Shown here in pieces: positions 9,294-19,519 of a stretch of 64,000 bases of DNA; position 1 is the first letter of the stretch, and every line of letters begins with the position of its first letter. Below the pieces are notes generated by a model that was given only the letters and a program-made list of their open reading frames with translations, was not told the DNA's origin and made no database searches. The translations under genes were made by a program, and so were the position numbers. Where the stretch lies: assembly GCA_913056365.1 (NCBI GenBank), contig CAJXLT010000002.1, positions 62,001-126,000 on the forward strand, written 5' to 3'. This stretch comes from an uncultured Paenibacillaceae bacterium (GTDB lineage: Bacteria > Bacillota > Bacilli > Paenibacillales > K13).

Positions 9294-9791
9294 CTACAAT
9301 TCCTTTATTTCTTGATTTACGCTGCGAATAAGCAGTACACCCGTATCACCTAGCAGCTCAATAGTTCTACCATAATTGCCTCCAGTATCCTCAGCAGCCA
9401 ACGGAATGTTGTATTCCTGCAATAGCGCTTTACAGCTTTCTACATTTCGCGGGCCGATACGCATCGATTCACTAGCCGTAGCAAAAGCGAACATCTGCGC
9501 GCCGCCGGCCATCTTAGCCACGATGCGGCTTAGAACTGCACCAGACTTCCGCATGCGGTCAAGCAGTTCAGGTATGGCAGTATCCGCATATTTCGCCCTG
9601 TTCCATTCACTTCCCTCTCGCGCTATGCTTGAGGTCGGCAACATAATATGGGCCATTCCAGAAATATGGGCGGCAGGATCATGGAATGTCAGTCCGACAC
9701 AGGACCCGAGTCCAGTCGTCTTAAGGCTTCCTGCACCAACCAGCACATTGAGATCGGCCATTCCGACTTTAATGATACATTCGTTAATCAT
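9294..9791 (-). CDS. cheD: chemoreceptor glutamine deamidase CheD
   Basis: Deamidates Gln residues in methyl-accepting chemotaxis proteins and binds CheC to stimulate its phosphatase. The catalytic Cys (C31, in GLGSCVGLTFHD) and His (H48, in SGMAHIMLP) are both present, along with KMAGGAQMF and NYGRTIEL. 165 residues, normal. Its ATG overlaps the cheC stop as ATGA, so the two interacting proteins are translationally coupled. Confidence 0.97.
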   Translation of the reverse strand: MINECIIKVGMADLNVLVGAGSLKTTGLGSCVGLTFHDPAAHISGMAHIMLPTSSIAREGSEWNRAKYADTAIPELLDRMRKSGAVLSRIVAKMAGGAQMFAFATASESMRIGPRNVESCKALLQEYNIPLAAEDTGGNYGRTIELLGDTGVLLIRSVNQEIKEL

Positions 9792-10405
9792 TCCGCCGGT
9801 ACCCCTAATGCTGTGAACATTTTGTTGAACGATTCGGGATCAGGAATGAGGAAGAAGTGACCTTCCACTTCGTCATGCCCTTCCAGAAACTTCGTATCAA
9901 TGAGCAGCGCATGATCGCCCATAGCCCCGTATTCGATCAACCCAAAACTCAATATCGCCCCCGCCATATCGACCGCTAATGAAGGGACCGTCGGTTGCAA
10001 TGACAGCTTCGTGAAATCAGCAAGCGAAGACAAGTAGGAACCTGCGAGAATGTTGCCGATCTCATGCAATGCGGAAAACTCCATCTCTGAGAAGCTGTCC
10101 TGATCGCTGTCAAGCTCCAAGCCTGCGATTCGTTCCAACAGTCTCTTCGCTGAGGTTGGCTGAATAACGAAGAACATGTTGCCCGGCGCATCACCAACTA
10201 CACGAAGGAATATCGCGATGACCACTTGTTCTGATCCGCCCACGATATCAGTTATTTCCTCGAAGGGAAGCAGGTTGACCTTCGGCACTTGCATATCGAC
10301 AGGCTTATCCAACAGCTTGGATAGAGCCGTTGCCGCGTTGCCCGCCCCGATATTACCAACCTCCTTCAACACATCCATCTGAAAGTCGGCCAAATTGTCG
10401 AACAC
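9788..10405 (-). CDS. cheC: CheY-P phosphatase CheC
   Basis: Dephosphorylates CheY-P in adaptation. Two copies of the E-x2-N phosphatase motif can be read: DVLKEVGNIGAGNAATALSK and SALHEIGNILAGSYLSSLAD. 205 residues, as in B. subtilis. Directly downstream of cheW (2-bp gap) and overlapping cheD by 4 bp. Confidence 0.97.
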   Translation of the reverse strand: MFDNLADFQMDVLKEVGNIGAGNAATALSKLLDKPVDMQVPKVNLLPFEEITDIVGGSEQVVIAIFLRVVGDAPGNMFFVIQPTSAKRLLERIAGLELDSDQDSFSEMEFSALHEIGNILAGSYLSSLADFTKLSLQPTVPSLAVDMAGAILSFGLIEYGAMGDHALLIDTKFLEGHDEVEGHFFLIPDPESFNKMFTALGVPAE

Positions 10406-10407
10406 GC

Positions 10408-10872
10408 TTATTTGTCCTCCAGTTGCTCTAATTGAACAATTTCATTTTTATTCAGTACTTCTTCCAGGTTCAAGAGAATGAGCAACCGATCTTCCCCTAC
10501 CTTCGCCACCCCGCGCAAATATTTCGCCTTAATGCCACCTACGACTTCCGGCGGGTCTTCGATTGCGTCCGAGTTGACATCCATAACATCATTCGCTGCA
10601 TCAACAATCATCCCTACTTCGAGATCTCCGTAAGCGACAATGACAATGCGCGTGCTCTCTGTATGTTCTGCTTCCTCGATCCCGAAACGCCCCCGCAGAT
10701 CAATGATAGGGGTAACGATTCCTCTTAAGTTAATGACACCTTTCACAAAATCCGGTGTCTTCGGGACACGGGTCATGGGCGCCATACGTTCAATCGTGCG
10801 CACCTTGTCTACCTCGACGCCGTATTCCTCATCGCCTAACGCAAATACGATTACCTTCAATTCTTCCCCCAT
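10408..10872 (-). CDS. cheW: chemotaxis coupling protein CheW
   Basis: Links receptors to CheA. It is a single CheW domain: VIVFALGDEEYGVEVDKVR, then VKGVINLRGIVTPIIDLR and VGMIVDAANDVMDV. The start is set at the ATG preceded by a strong GAGGAGGT box with 7-nt spacing, giving 154 residues; the frame opens 12 codons further upstream. It lies 48 bp after cheA. Confidence 0.97.
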   Translation of the reverse strand: MGEELKVIVFALGDEEYGVEVDKVRTIERMAPMTRVPKTPDFVKGVINLRGIVTPIIDLRGRFGIEEAEHTESTRIVIVAYGDLEVGMIVDAANDVMDVNSDAIEDPPEVVGGIKAKYLRGVAKVGEDRLLILLNLEEVLNKNEIVQLEQLEDK

Positions 10873-10920
10873 GTTATGTACCTCCTCACATTGGATTGTG
10901 TATCTCATAACGATGCTGTC

Positions 10921-12960
10921 TTACTTGAACAGTGCATTCGGATCAATGATGAGCGACACTTGACCGTCTCCCAGTATGGTAGCGCCGGAAATCCCGAACA
11001 GATTCGGCAAGTACTTGCCGATCGACTTCAATACAATTTCCTGTTGGCCGATAAACTCCTCGACTTCAAGAGAGATAATCTTCTCCCCTTTGCTAACGAT
11101 GATCAGATTCAGTTCCTCCGACTCGGCTTCATCAGAAGCTGGACATTCGAACACTTGCTTCAATGATACGAGAGGTATAACTCCTTCTCGGTAATTGATC
11201 ATTGGATTGCCGTGTACGTGGCGAATCTTGCCGGGATCGATTGCCATCGTCTCCACAATGGAAGACAGCGGAATCGCATACTTCTCATTCCCTACCCGAA
11301 TTAACATGGCGGAAATAATCGATAAGGTCAACGGCAATTGAATGGAAAATTTCGTGCCGGCACCGAGCTTGGATTCGACGAAGACGTGACCGCCGAGCTG
11401 CTCGATCTTCGATTTCACAACATCTAGTCCGACACCGCGACCGGAAATATCAGAAATTTTGTCTGCTGTGCTGAACCCAGAGGCGAACAACAGCTGATAA
11501 ACTTCGGTATCTTCCATCGTATTCGCTTGTTCAGCAGTCACGACGTTATTCTTAATCGCCGTCTTCAGCACCTTCTCACGATCAATGCCCTTCCCGTCAT
11601 CCTCAATCTCGATAAACACGTGATTGCCAGAATGATAAGCGCGCAGATGGATCGTCCCTGTTTCCGGCTTGCCGTTGCTTGTCCGTTCGCTTGGCATTTC
11701 GACTCCGTGATCGACCGAGTTGCGCAGCAGATGCACAAGCGGATCGCCAATCTCATCAATGACAGTACGATCCAATTCTGTATCCGCTCCCGCAATTTCC
11801 AACTCTACCTTCTTTTCTAGTGACTTGGAAATATCTCGAATCATTCGCGGGAATCGATTGAACACGGATTCCACAGGAACCATGCGCAGCTTCAACACGA
11901 TATTTTGCAAATCTGAACTTACCCGCGCCATATGCTCTACTGTTTCAGTTAATTCATTCTTACGAATTTCCTCCGCCAAGGACTCCAACCGGACACGATC
12001 AATCAACAATTCACTGAATAAGTTCATCAATACATCGAGCCGTTCAATATCTACACGAATCGTCCGATTGGCTACCTTCGCAGCTTGGTTCCCCTGCGCT
12101 TGGCGTGCTTTACCTCCACCTGCCGGCTTGTCATCAGCTGCTTCCTGAGCAGGCTTCGCATCTGCTTGTTGCTTCTGTGATTGCTGCTGCTCGTCCAAGC
12201 TTTCAGGTGTCAGCAGCAACGCATGGACTCCTTCAATCTCGGATACATTCCCCACAAGTGCGGTCAGCGCCTCTTGATCTAAGCCCGTAACATAGTAAAC
12301 AGCGAAGCTTCTATCGAACTTCTCGTTCTCAATGTCCTGTACACTTGGAGAGGACTGGATAACTTCGCCATTGTGCTCTAGTGCTTCGAAGACCATATAG
12401 GCTCGAGCTGCTTTCAGCACACAATCCTCGCGAATGGTTACTTCAATGGAATAGGCATGGACACCCTGCTCCATCGACTGCTTCAGTATCGACACTTGAA
12501 ATTCATCTAATTGTCGGCTGTTACTCTCTTCCTGCTTCGCAGGCACATTGCCGGTTTGTTGTCCCGCTTGCGACTTGTAATCACCCGAGACAATGCTCTG
12601 AAGACTCGCAACAAGCGCAGATACGTCAGCTTTACCGCTTCCGCCCTCAATAATGTCATAGACCATCGCTTCCAAGCTGTCGAGACCCTTAAACAATACA
12701 TCGAATATGAAATCATCCATCGTCAGCTTCTGATTGCGCAGCAAGTCCAGCACATTCTCCATCTCATGTGTCAAGTGGGCCAAATCTTCGAACCCCATCG
12801 TTGCAGACATGCCCTTAAGCGTATGTGCTGATCGGAAAATGTTCTGGACGATAGTCATATCGTCCGGCGCATTCTCCAGGGCAAGCAGGTTGTCGTTCAT
12901 CGCCTGTAGATGATCCTTGGATTCGTCAATAAACATACTTAAATATTGATTTACTTCCAC
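10921..12960 (-). CDS. cheA: chemotaxis histidine kinase CheA, GTG start
   Basis: Autophosphorylates and passes phosphate to CheY and CheB. Domains in order: Hpt with phospho-accepting H46 (FRSAHTLKGM); CheY-binding P2 (about 160-290); an Ala/Gln-rich linker; dimerisation helices; ATPase domain with LLRNSVDHGVEMPSER (N box), EIEDDGKGIDREK (G1) and ISGRGVGLDVVKSK (G2); C-terminal CheW-like regulatory domain. 679 residues, near the B. subtilis 672. The frame runs 43 codons further upstream, but that extension has no CheA similarity. AGGAGGTG lies before the GTG codon at 12960 and the N-terminus EVNQYLSMFIDESKDHL fits the family. Confidence 0.97.
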   Translation of the reverse strand: MEVNQYLSMFIDESKDHLQAMNDNLLALENAPDDMTIVQNIFRSAHTLKGMSATMGFEDLAHLTHEMENVLDLLRNQKLTMDDFIFDVLFKGLDSLEAMVYDIIEGGSGKADVSALVASLQSIVSGDYKSQAGQQTGNVPAKQEESNSRQLDEFQVSILKQSMEQGVHAYSIEVTIREDCVLKAARAYMVFEALEHNGEVIQSSPSVQDIENEKFDRSFAVYYVTGLDQEALTALVGNVSEIEGVHALLLTPESLDEQQQSQKQQADAKPAQEAADDKPAGGGKARQAQGNQAAKVANRTIRVDIERLDVLMNLFSELLIDRVRLESLAEEIRKNELTETVEHMARVSSDLQNIVLKLRMVPVESVFNRFPRMIRDISKSLEKKVELEIAGADTELDRTVIDEIGDPLVHLLRNSVDHGVEMPSERTSNGKPETGTIHLRAYHSGNHVFIEIEDDGKGIDREKVLKTAIKNNVVTAEQANTMEDTEVYQLLFASGFSTADKISDISGRGVGLDVVKSKIEQLGGHVFVESKLGAGTKFSIQLPLTLSIISAMLIRVGNEKYAIPLSSIVETMAIDPGKIRHVHGNPMINYREGVIPLVSLKQVFECPASDEAESEELNLIIVSKGEKIISLEVEEFIGQQEIVLKSIGKYLPNLFGISGATILGDGQVSLIIDPNALFK

Positions 12961-13015
12961 GATCCTGCACCTCCTAGTCTGGATACAAGCATATGCTTGT
13001 TGGCTTACATGTTGT

Positions 13016-14080
13016 TTATCGGGTAATGCGCACCAGCTTCGATGCAATTGTATGCAACGGAAGCACGCAGGTAGCCGCATTGAGCTCAATAGCGGATCGA
13101 GGCATGCCGTAGATCACGCTTGTCTCTTCCGATTCGGCTATCGTCGTAGCCGCACCTGCCTCCAACAATGCTTTCATCCCCTTAGCCCCGTCGCTTCCCA
13201 TTCCAGTTAACAGCACGGCATGCAGCGTAAGCTGGTGCAGCGGAAGCAATGATTCGAACATAGCATCAACGGAAGGACGGTGCCCGGATCGTGGAGATTC
13301 ATCATTCAACTTGATTGAATAATGTGTATCGTCCTTCCTCCGAACCCCCATATGCCACCCCCCCGGCGCAATATAGGCCATACCGGCTGAGATCGGCATG
13401 CCATCCTCCGCTTCTACAACGGTAATGCTGCAAGAAGCATTCAATCTCTGCGCCAATGAGCGTGTGAATTTCGGCGGCATATGCTGAACGATGAGAATCG
13501 GAGCTGGAAAAGCCTCAGGTATTTCCGTTAGCAGTTGCTGCAATGCTCGTGGACCGCCGGTTGAAGTACCGATTGCAACCAGATGCGCGAAGCCCATGCG
13601 CAAGCCAGGCTTGCGTTCACCGCCCTTCAGTTGAGACAAGCTAGGTGAAGGCTTAGGTGGTGGGAGCAAATGTTTCACTTTCGTCATCGCAGCAGACGTT
13701 ACCTTCTCATGTAACAGCTCACGCACCTTATGCAAATCTAATGAAATCGAACCGGAAGGCTTCTGAATAAAGTCGACTGCTCCAATTTCCAGCGCTTCAA
13801 TCGTCTCTTTCGCACCAGCATCGGTCAAGCTGCTAAGCATAACAACCGGAGTCGGCCGTTCCTTCATAATCGCCCTCAGCGCATCGATCCCATTCATCTC
13901 AGGCATCTCTACATCCATCGTAATAACGTCAGGTTGGAGTGCCAGTGTCTTCTCAATGGCTTCTCTTCCGTTCCGGGCAGCAGTTAGGACGGTCAATCGG
14001 GGATGCTCGTTGAGTAGATCTGTAATCATTCTGCGCATAAATGCCGAGTCATCTACGACTAACACCCGAAGCCTTTCCAT
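13016..14080 (-). CDS. cheB: chemotaxis methylesterase/deamidase CheB
   Basis: Removes methyl groups from receptors when phosphorylated. The receiver domain comes first (LRVLVVDDSAFMRRMITDLL, phospho-acceptor D56 in TMDVEMPEMNGI). A linker of about 30 residues follows, then the esterase domain with catalytic Ser in IGTSTGGPRALQ, His in IVQHMPPKFTRSLAQRL and Asp in LTGMGSDGAKGM. 354 residues. The start is the ATG six bases after AGGAGGAGG; the frame opens 12 codons earlier. Confidence 0.97.
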   Translation of the reverse strand: MERLRVLVVDDSAFMRRMITDLLNEHPRLTVLTAARNGREAIEKTLALQPDVITMDVEMPEMNGIDALRAIMKERPTPVVMLSSLTDAGAKETIEALEIGAVDFIQKPSGSISLDLHKVRELLHEKVTSAAMTKVKHLLPPPKPSPSLSQLKGGERKPGLRMGFAHLVAIGTSTGGPRALQQLLTEIPEAFPAPILIVQHMPPKFTRSLAQRLNASCSITVVEAEDGMPISAGMAYIAPGGWHMGVRRKDDTHYSIKLNDESPRSGHRPSVDAMFESLLPLHQLTLHAVLLTGMGSDGAKGMKALLEAGAATTIAESEETSVIYGMPRSAIELNAATCVLPLHTIASKLVRITR

Positions 14081-14134
14081 AGGCATCCTCCTCCTGTTCA
14101 AGTTTGCTTCAATCATGCTGTAGGGAGTGATCGA

Positions 14135-15013
14135 TTATGATTTGATCATGCGGTACATGCGATTCAGGAAACCCTTCACTCCATGGGATGCAGCGGCTGA
14201 TTTGCGGCTGCGAAGCTCCTCTTGCAAGTATCGACTCACCAGAGCATCAATACTGCGTGAAGCTGAACTGTTCGGGTAAGCAATCGTGAATGGTATCTGA
14301 CGCTTCACCGACTTCGAGACGAGTGCGTCATCTGTTACATACCCTAATGTTGAAATAGGGAGATTCAGAAACTTCTGAGCTACTAGCGTAATTTTGTCAG
14401 CTGCCTGTCTCCCCTCCCGTTCATCCCCTGATCGGTTCACCACAAGCTTGAAGTCGATTCGATGATTCATGTTCGTTACCATCTTAATAATGGCGTATGC
14501 ATCCGTTATGGATGTCGGTTCAGGAGTGGTGACGACGATTGTTTCTTGTGCTGCTAATATAAAGGTCAAAGTCTCTTTGGACAACCCAGCTCCAGTATCG
14601 AATAAAATGTAATCCACTTGTCCGTTCAACTGCTCTACTTCCTTGGAGAAGTATTGGATCTCCTCTTCCGACAAGCGAATCAAGTCATTAAATCCAGAGC
14701 CGCCGGCTATAAATTGAAGACCGTGATGGCCTTTATAAATAATATCCTGCAACGACTTCTCACGCTTCAACAGGTGATACAGATTATACTGCGGAGAAGC
14801 TCCCATCAGTACATCAATATTAGCCAAGCCGATGTCTGCATCGAACACAAGCACTTGATAGCCACGCTTCTGCAGACCAAGCGCAAAGTTCAGCGTGAAG
14901 TTAGACTTGCCTACGCCCCCTTTGCCGCTCGTAACCGTAATCACTCTAGTCTCCCGCACCCCTGCAACGCGAGTTTGTACAAGCTCTCTTAATCCCTGCG
15001 CTTGATCATTCAT
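14135..15013 (-). CDS. flhG: flagellum number regulator FlhG (MinD-like ATPase)
   Basis: A ParA/MinD-family ATPase (B. subtilis YlxH/FlhG) that works with FlhF to set flagellar number and pattern. The deviant Walker A motif SGKGGVGKSNFTLNFALGL, VLVFDADIGLANIDVLMG and YILFDTGAGLSKETL are seen. The N-terminal segment LRELVQTRV corresponds to the region that stimulates FlhF GTPase. A basic C-terminal helix (FLNRMYRMIKS) could bind membrane. 292 residues; the start was chosen for the GGGAG spacing. It overlaps the end of flhF by 8 bp. Confidence 0.96.
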   Translation of the reverse strand: MNDQAQGLRELVQTRVAGVRETRVITVTSGKGGVGKSNFTLNFALGLQKRGYQVLVFDADIGLANIDVLMGASPQYNLYHLLKREKSLQDIIYKGHHGLQFIAGGSGFNDLIRLSEEEIQYFSKEVEQLNGQVDYILFDTGAGLSKETLTFILAAQETIVVTTPEPTSITDAYAIIKMVTNMNHRIDFKLVVNRSGDEREGRQAADKITLVAQKFLNLPISTLGYVTDDALVSKSVKRQIPFTIAYPNSSASRSIDALVSRYLQEELRSRKSAAASHGVKGFLNRMYRMIKS

Positions 15014-16337
15014 AGCTGTCATCTCCCATTACGAGGTCTACGATCTGCACAGGGTTGAACGGAATAATATCGTCCGGCACATTCTGTCCATTGGTCATAT
15101 ATGACAACGACAGCGGATAGGCTCGCAGCAGATTGAACACTGAACCGTACGTATCGGTTTCGTCCATCTTCGTCAATAGCAGACGATCAATATGAAACTT
15201 AGCGAAATTGTCAGCAATCGCCTTCATGTCCTTGAATTTGGTCGTCAAGCTCAATACCAAGTAAGTCTCTGACGGACGATGAGCATGAAGCAGGCTGTTC
15301 AGCTCCGAGACGAACAGCTCGTTGCGATAGTTACGACCTGCTGTGTCCATGAAGATCACGTCGCAATCCTTCAGTTCCTCGAACGCTTTGCGCACTTCTT
15401 GCGGGGAGAAGACTACCTCCAACGGTACATTGAGAATCGTTGCGTATGTTTTCAATTGCTCTACAGCAGCAATTCGGTACGTATCCGCAGTAATGAGTCC
15501 CACTTGCCGCTGGTGCTTCAGCGACTGCTCTGCTGCAAGCTTGGCAATCGTAGTTGTCTTACCGACTCCGGTCGGTCCTACAAATTGCACGACCTTCGTA
15601 TCGTTCTGAACCTCCTTGACATCTGCCTGGATCAGAAATTGCAGCAAGTGCCCGCGCACCCAAGCTCTCGCTTCTTGCTCGTTGGATTCCAAGCTGTGTT
15701 CTTGCAAATGAGCTTCATAGCCTTCATATAGGTGCTGCAGCCATTCATCGTCAAATTCCTGTTCCTTCAGTCTGTCATGCACCGCATCCCAGCCTGACAA
15801 TTCCGCAGCACTGCTGCGATGCATCTCCCGACTGAGCTTTGCTAGCATACCTTTCATATGCTGCATTTCCTGCAGCAAGGAATCGGCGGATTCAGACTCA
15901 TCCTTGGCGGAACCCTTCGCAGTATCAGGTGGCTTCTCCGCACGACTCATCGTCTGATCAGTCGTTCGGTCAACAGGCTGCTGCAGCCCCTCTATCGGTT
16001 CGAGCGTAGCAACCGCAGACGGAGCAGGTGATGACACCGGAGGCTTCTGAGCTTGCTCTGCCTCTCGATGTGAGGCTTGGCTCTGTGCCCGATACGGATT
16101 ATACTTAGGGATTGCAGGCTTCGCCGTCATCTGTTCAGCTGGAGCCTGCTGATCTAACCGCCTCTTCGACTCATCCACGGCAGCAATGACTTCTATCTTG
16201 CGCTTGCTGAACAAGCCGAGGAATCCGCCGGATCGAAACTCCTTCGTATTCAGAATGACCGCTTCCTTGCCTAATTCGTTGCGAATTTGGCCGAGCGCAT
16301 CCGGCATCGTATCTACAACATAACGTTTGACCCTCAT
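15006..16337 (-). CDS. flhF: flagellar SRP-like GTPase FlhF
   Basis: Third SRP-type GTPase, marking the site of flagellar assembly. The N-terminal B domain (about 1-60, MRVKRYVVDTMPDALGQIR) is followed by a low-complexity linker rich in Gln, Pro and Ala (about 60-170). The NG domain has the P-loop [14 protein letters not shown] (254-267), VGLITADTYRIAAVEQL, DVIFMDTAGRNYRN and LLTKMDETDTYGS. 443 residues; the linker explains the length. It overlaps flhA by 4 bp and flhG by 8 bp. Confidence 0.96.
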   Translation of the reverse strand: MRVKRYVVDTMPDALGQIRNELGKEAVILNTKEFRSGGFLGLFSKRKIEVIAAVDESKRRLDQQAPAEQMTAKPAIPKYNPYRAQSQASHREAEQAQKPPVSSPAPSAVATLEPIEGLQQPVDRTTDQTMSRAEKPPDTAKGSAKDESESADSLLQEMQHMKGMLAKLSREMHRSSAAELSGWDAVHDRLKEQEFDDEWLQHLYEGYEAHLQEHSLESNEQEARAWVRGHLLQFLIQADVKEVQNDTKVVQFVGPTGVGKTTTIAKLAAEQSLKHQRQVGLITADTYRIAAVEQLKTYATILNVPLEVVFSPQEVRKAFEELKDCDVIFMDTAGRNYRNELFVSELNSLLHAHRPSETYLVLSLTTKFKDMKAIADNFAKFHIDRLLLTKMDETDTYGSVFNLLRAYPLSLSYMTNGQNVPDDIIPFNPVQIVDLVMGDDSYE

Positions 16338-18370
16338 ACATTCACCACCCCGACGCTTTGAATTTCGATCGTAGGCTCCAATTCGTTATAGGACAACACA
16401 GGCACGTCCTGGAAGACGCGTTCGGTTAGCTGCCTCAAATACATTCGGATCGTTGGTGAGACCAGTATGACGGGCTGCTCGCCCATCTGCATTAATTTAT
16501 TGATTTGTTCATTGACCCGCGAATAAATTTGCTGTGACACAGTCGGATCCATTGCAAGGTACGAGCCTTGATCGGTTTGCTGAACCGATTCCGCTATGCG
16601 CTTCTCCAACCCAGGTCCGACAGTAATGACCTTCAACGTATTATCTGTCCCGCCGGAGAACTGTTGGCTAATTTGACGAGAGAGCGCTTGACGCACATAC
16701 TCAGTCAGCACGTCAGGGTCCTTTGTATAACTGGAGTAATCAGCCATAGTTTCAAAAATCGTGACAAGGTCGCGAATCGAGATTTTTTCTCTAAGAAGCT
16801 TCATCAGCACTTTCTGTACTTCGCCAAGCGCAAGCTGATTCGGGATTAGCTCGTTGACCAACGCTGGATAGCTTTCCTTCAAATTATCAACAAGCGCCTG
16901 AGCCTCTTGACGACCAAGCAGCTCATGCGCGTGCCGTTTGATAATCTCCGTAAGATGTGTCGCAACGACTGATGGCGGATCGACAATCGTGTACCCAGCG
17001 AGTTCAGCGCGTTCTTTGTTAGACTCGTCCACCCACATAGCCGGCAGCCCGAATGCAGGTTCCGTCGTTTCTATACCAGTGACCGTTTCATCGTCTACAC
17101 CAGAACTCATCGCCAAGTAGTGATTCAGTAATAATTCGCCATTTGCCACGGTATTCCCTTTAATTTTTATGACATATTCGTTCGGACGAAGTTGAATATT
17201 GTCGCGTATACGAATCACCGGAACGACAATGCCCAACTCAAGCGCACATTGACGGCGAATCATAATGATTCGGTCGAGCAAGTCCCCGCCCTGCTGTGTA
17301 TCCGCCAACGGAATCAAGCCGTACCCGAATTCAAACTCGATCGGGTCTACCTTGAGCAGACCGACAACACTTTCCGGGCTCCGAACCTCCTCGATTTCTT
17401 GTTCCTCTTCCATCGACTCATCCTCGAATTGCTTAAGCGCCATCGATTGCTGCAAGCGATAGGCTGCGAATGCCAGCACAGCTGCAATCGTAAGTGTTGT
17501 AATCGTATCTATCGGGGTAAATAAACCGAGAATGGCGATCGTGGCAGCGACTATGTATAGCAGCTTCGGATTGACGAATATTTGTGTACTCAAATCGTGA
17601 GCCAGATTCCCTTCGGAAGCTGCTCTGGTTACAATCAAGCCGGCTGCTGTTGATATCAGAAGTGCCGGAATTTGACTGACTAAGCCATCGCCAATCGTTA
17701 AGATCGAGTAACGGCTCATAGACTCGACGAGCGACATATCATGCACGACCATGCCGACGATAAATCCGCCAAGCAGGTTAATAATCAGAATAATGATGGC
17801 AGCAATCGCATCACCCTTCACGAACTTGCTGGCACCGTCCATCGCTCCATAGAAGTCGGCTTCCCGTTCTATCTTCTCTCTGCGTTCCTTCGCCTGTTGC
17901 TCATTAATCAAGCCTGAATTTAGATCCGCATCTATACTCATCTGCTTGCCCGGCATTGCATCCAATGTGAAGCGGGCCGCTACTTCGGCAACCCGTTCCG
18001 AGCCCTTCGTAATAACGATAAACTGAACGACGACCAAGATCAGGAACACGATAAAGCCTACGATCATTTCTCCGCCGGCGACAAAGGTGCCGAACGTTTC
18101 AATGACGGTTCCCCCTTCTGCCTTCGCCAGAATATTTCTAGTTGTAGAGATGTTTAACGCCAATCTGAACAGTGTCGTAATTAACAGAAGCGCAGGAAAA
18201 ATAGAAAACTGCAGCGCATCTGTTGTATTCATTGCCACCAATATGATGATCAAGGCGAGCGATATATTAATGATCAGCAAAATATCCAGAAGCAGTATCG
18301 GCAATGGAACAACCATCATCATGACGATCCCTATAATGCCAATCAGTACAAATAGATCTCTAACTTTCAC
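16334..18370 (-). CDS. flhA: flagellar type III export gate protein FlhA
   Basis: Largest membrane component of the flagellar export gate; its cytosolic domain docks chaperone-substrate complexes. The N-terminal half has eight or so hydrophobic helices and the conserved FHIPEP-family loop (RFTLDAMPGKQMSIDADLNS). The C-terminal half (about 350-678) is soluble. 678 residues, as in B. subtilis (677). Located between flhB and flhF; it overlaps flhF by 4 bp. Confidence 0.98.
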   Translation of the reverse strand: MKVRDLFVLIGIIGIVMMMVVPLPILLLDILLIINISLALIIILVAMNTTDALQFSIFPALLLITTLFRLALNISTTRNILAKAEGGTVIETFGTFVAGGEMIVGFIVFLILVVVQFIVITKGSERVAEVAARFTLDAMPGKQMSIDADLNSGLINEQQAKERREKIEREADFYGAMDGASKFVKGDAIAAIIILIINLLGGFIVGMVVHDMSLVESMSRYSILTIGDGLVSQIPALLISTAAGLIVTRAASEGNLAHDLSTQIFVNPKLLYIVAATIAILGLFTPIDTITTLTIAAVLAFAAYRLQQSMALKQFEDESMEEEQEIEEVRSPESVVGLLKVDPIEFEFGYGLIPLADTQQGGDLLDRIIMIRRQCALELGIVVPVIRIRDNIQLRPNEYVIKIKGNTVANGELLLNHYLAMSSGVDDETVTGIETTEPAFGLPAMWVDESNKERAELAGYTIVDPPSVVATHLTEIIKRHAHELLGRQEAQALVDNLKESYPALVNELIPNQLALGEVQKVLMKLLREKISIRDLVTIFETMADYSSYTKDPDVLTEYVRQALSRQISQQFSGGTDNTLKVITVGPGLEKRIAESVQQTDQGSYLAMDPTVSQQIYSRVNEQINKLMQMGEQPVILVSPTIRMYLRQLTERVFQDVPVLSYNELEPTIEIQSVGVVNV

Positions 18371-18399
18371 CGCTTCGCCCCTCCTTTGCGCCCATCCGC

Positions 18400-19500
18400 T
18401 TATCCAGCACCCTTCACTTTATATACATAGGCCAGCACTTCCGCTACCGCCTGGAACAAGTCATCGGGAATCGGGTCCCCGATATCCGCCTGAGCGTAGA
18501 GCGCTCGTGCCAGCTGCTTATTTTCCATTGTCATAACGCCGCTGCTCTGAGCAGCTTCTTTAATTTTCAATGCGACGTAATCTTGCCCTTTCGCTACAAC
18601 GAACGGTGCTTCCATCTGTTCCTTGTCGTACTTCAGCGCTACAGCATAATGCGTCGGATTCGTAATGACTACATCCGCATTCGGTACTTCCTGCATCATG
18701 CGTTGCATCGCCATGCGGCGCTGCTTCTCTCGAATTTTACTTTTAATTAGCGGATCACCTTCCGCTTTTTTGTGCTCATCCTTAATGTCTTGCTTCGACA
18801 TCCGCAATGACTTTTCGTGCTCATATCGCTGATAGATATAGTCGAAGATAGACAGAAACGCGAGCAACACAGCAATTTGCAATCCTATCAACACCGTAAT
18901 TCTCGCCGCATACACATAGATGTTCTCTAACGGCATTGAGCTTAAGGAGAGCAAGGTGTCTCGTTCCAACCATATGGTAAAACAAACAACAAACCCGATC
19001 ACAAGAAACTTCAATATCGACTTCAAAAATTCAACAAGTGCGCGAATCGCAAATATTTTTTTGGCGCCTTCAATCGGATTAAGCTTGTTCAGCTTCATCT
19101 TCAGCGGCTCTCCTGTCATCAGGAAGCCAATCTGAATATAATTCCCGATGATCCCTACTACTAAGGCGATCAACATAATAGGCAGCAGCATGATCGTTCC
19201 TTGATAGGCTAGCTGGCTGAACAGTATCGTAATATTAGCGGAAGTAATCTCCAGCTTCATATAATCGGTATAAGCAACGGTGAAGAAACTCGTAATCCGA
19301 TCTTGGAAAAACCCAGAAAACATCATGAGAGCCAAAAAAGAAAACAGCATGATGAAAGCTGAAGGGATCTCATTGCTTTTGGCAACTTGACCTTTTTTCC
19401 GGGCATCCTGTCTTTTCTTCGGTGTCGCTTTTTCTGTTTTCTCTCCCGCGAACAGCTGCAGATCTAGCCTAAGTCTTCTATGTCCAACCACAGCTAGCAC
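18400..19500 (-). CDS. flhB: flagellar export gate switch protein FlhB
   Basis: Controls the export switch from rod/hook to filament substrates. It starts with the DLQLFAGEKTEKATPKKRQD segment, has four hydrophobic segments, and a cytosolic C-terminus with the self-cleavage motif NPTH at about residues 281-284 (VVITNPTHYAVALKYD). 366 residues. The GTG start is uncertain: only a weak GCGGGG precedes it. Directly downstream of fliR. Confidence 0.97.
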   Translation of the reverse strand: MLAVVGHRRLRLDLQLFAGEKTEKATPKKRQDARKKGQVAKSNEIPSAFIMLFSFLALMMFSGFFQDRITSFFTVAYTDYMKLEITSANITILFSQLAYQGTIMLLPIMLIALVVGIIGNYIQIGFLMTGEPLKMKLNKLNPIEGAKKIFAIRALVEFLKSILKFLVIGFVVCFTIWLERDTLLSLSSMPLENIYVYAARITVLIGLQIAVLLAFLSIFDYIYQRYEHEKSLRMSKQDIKDEHKKAEGDPLIKSKIREKQRRMAMQRMMQEVPNADVVITNPTHYAVALKYDKEQMEAPFVVAKGQDYVALKIKEAAQSSGVMTMENKQLARALYAQADIGDPIPDDLFQAVAEVLAYVYKVKGAG

Positions 19501-19519
19501 CCCGCAAATCTAATGAAAA

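Noticed and set aside
12961-13089. 43-codon N-terminal extension of cheA
   Set aside because: Overlaps the end of cheB and is Cys/Arg-rich; a good GTG start with AGGAGG gives the expected N-terminus and H46.
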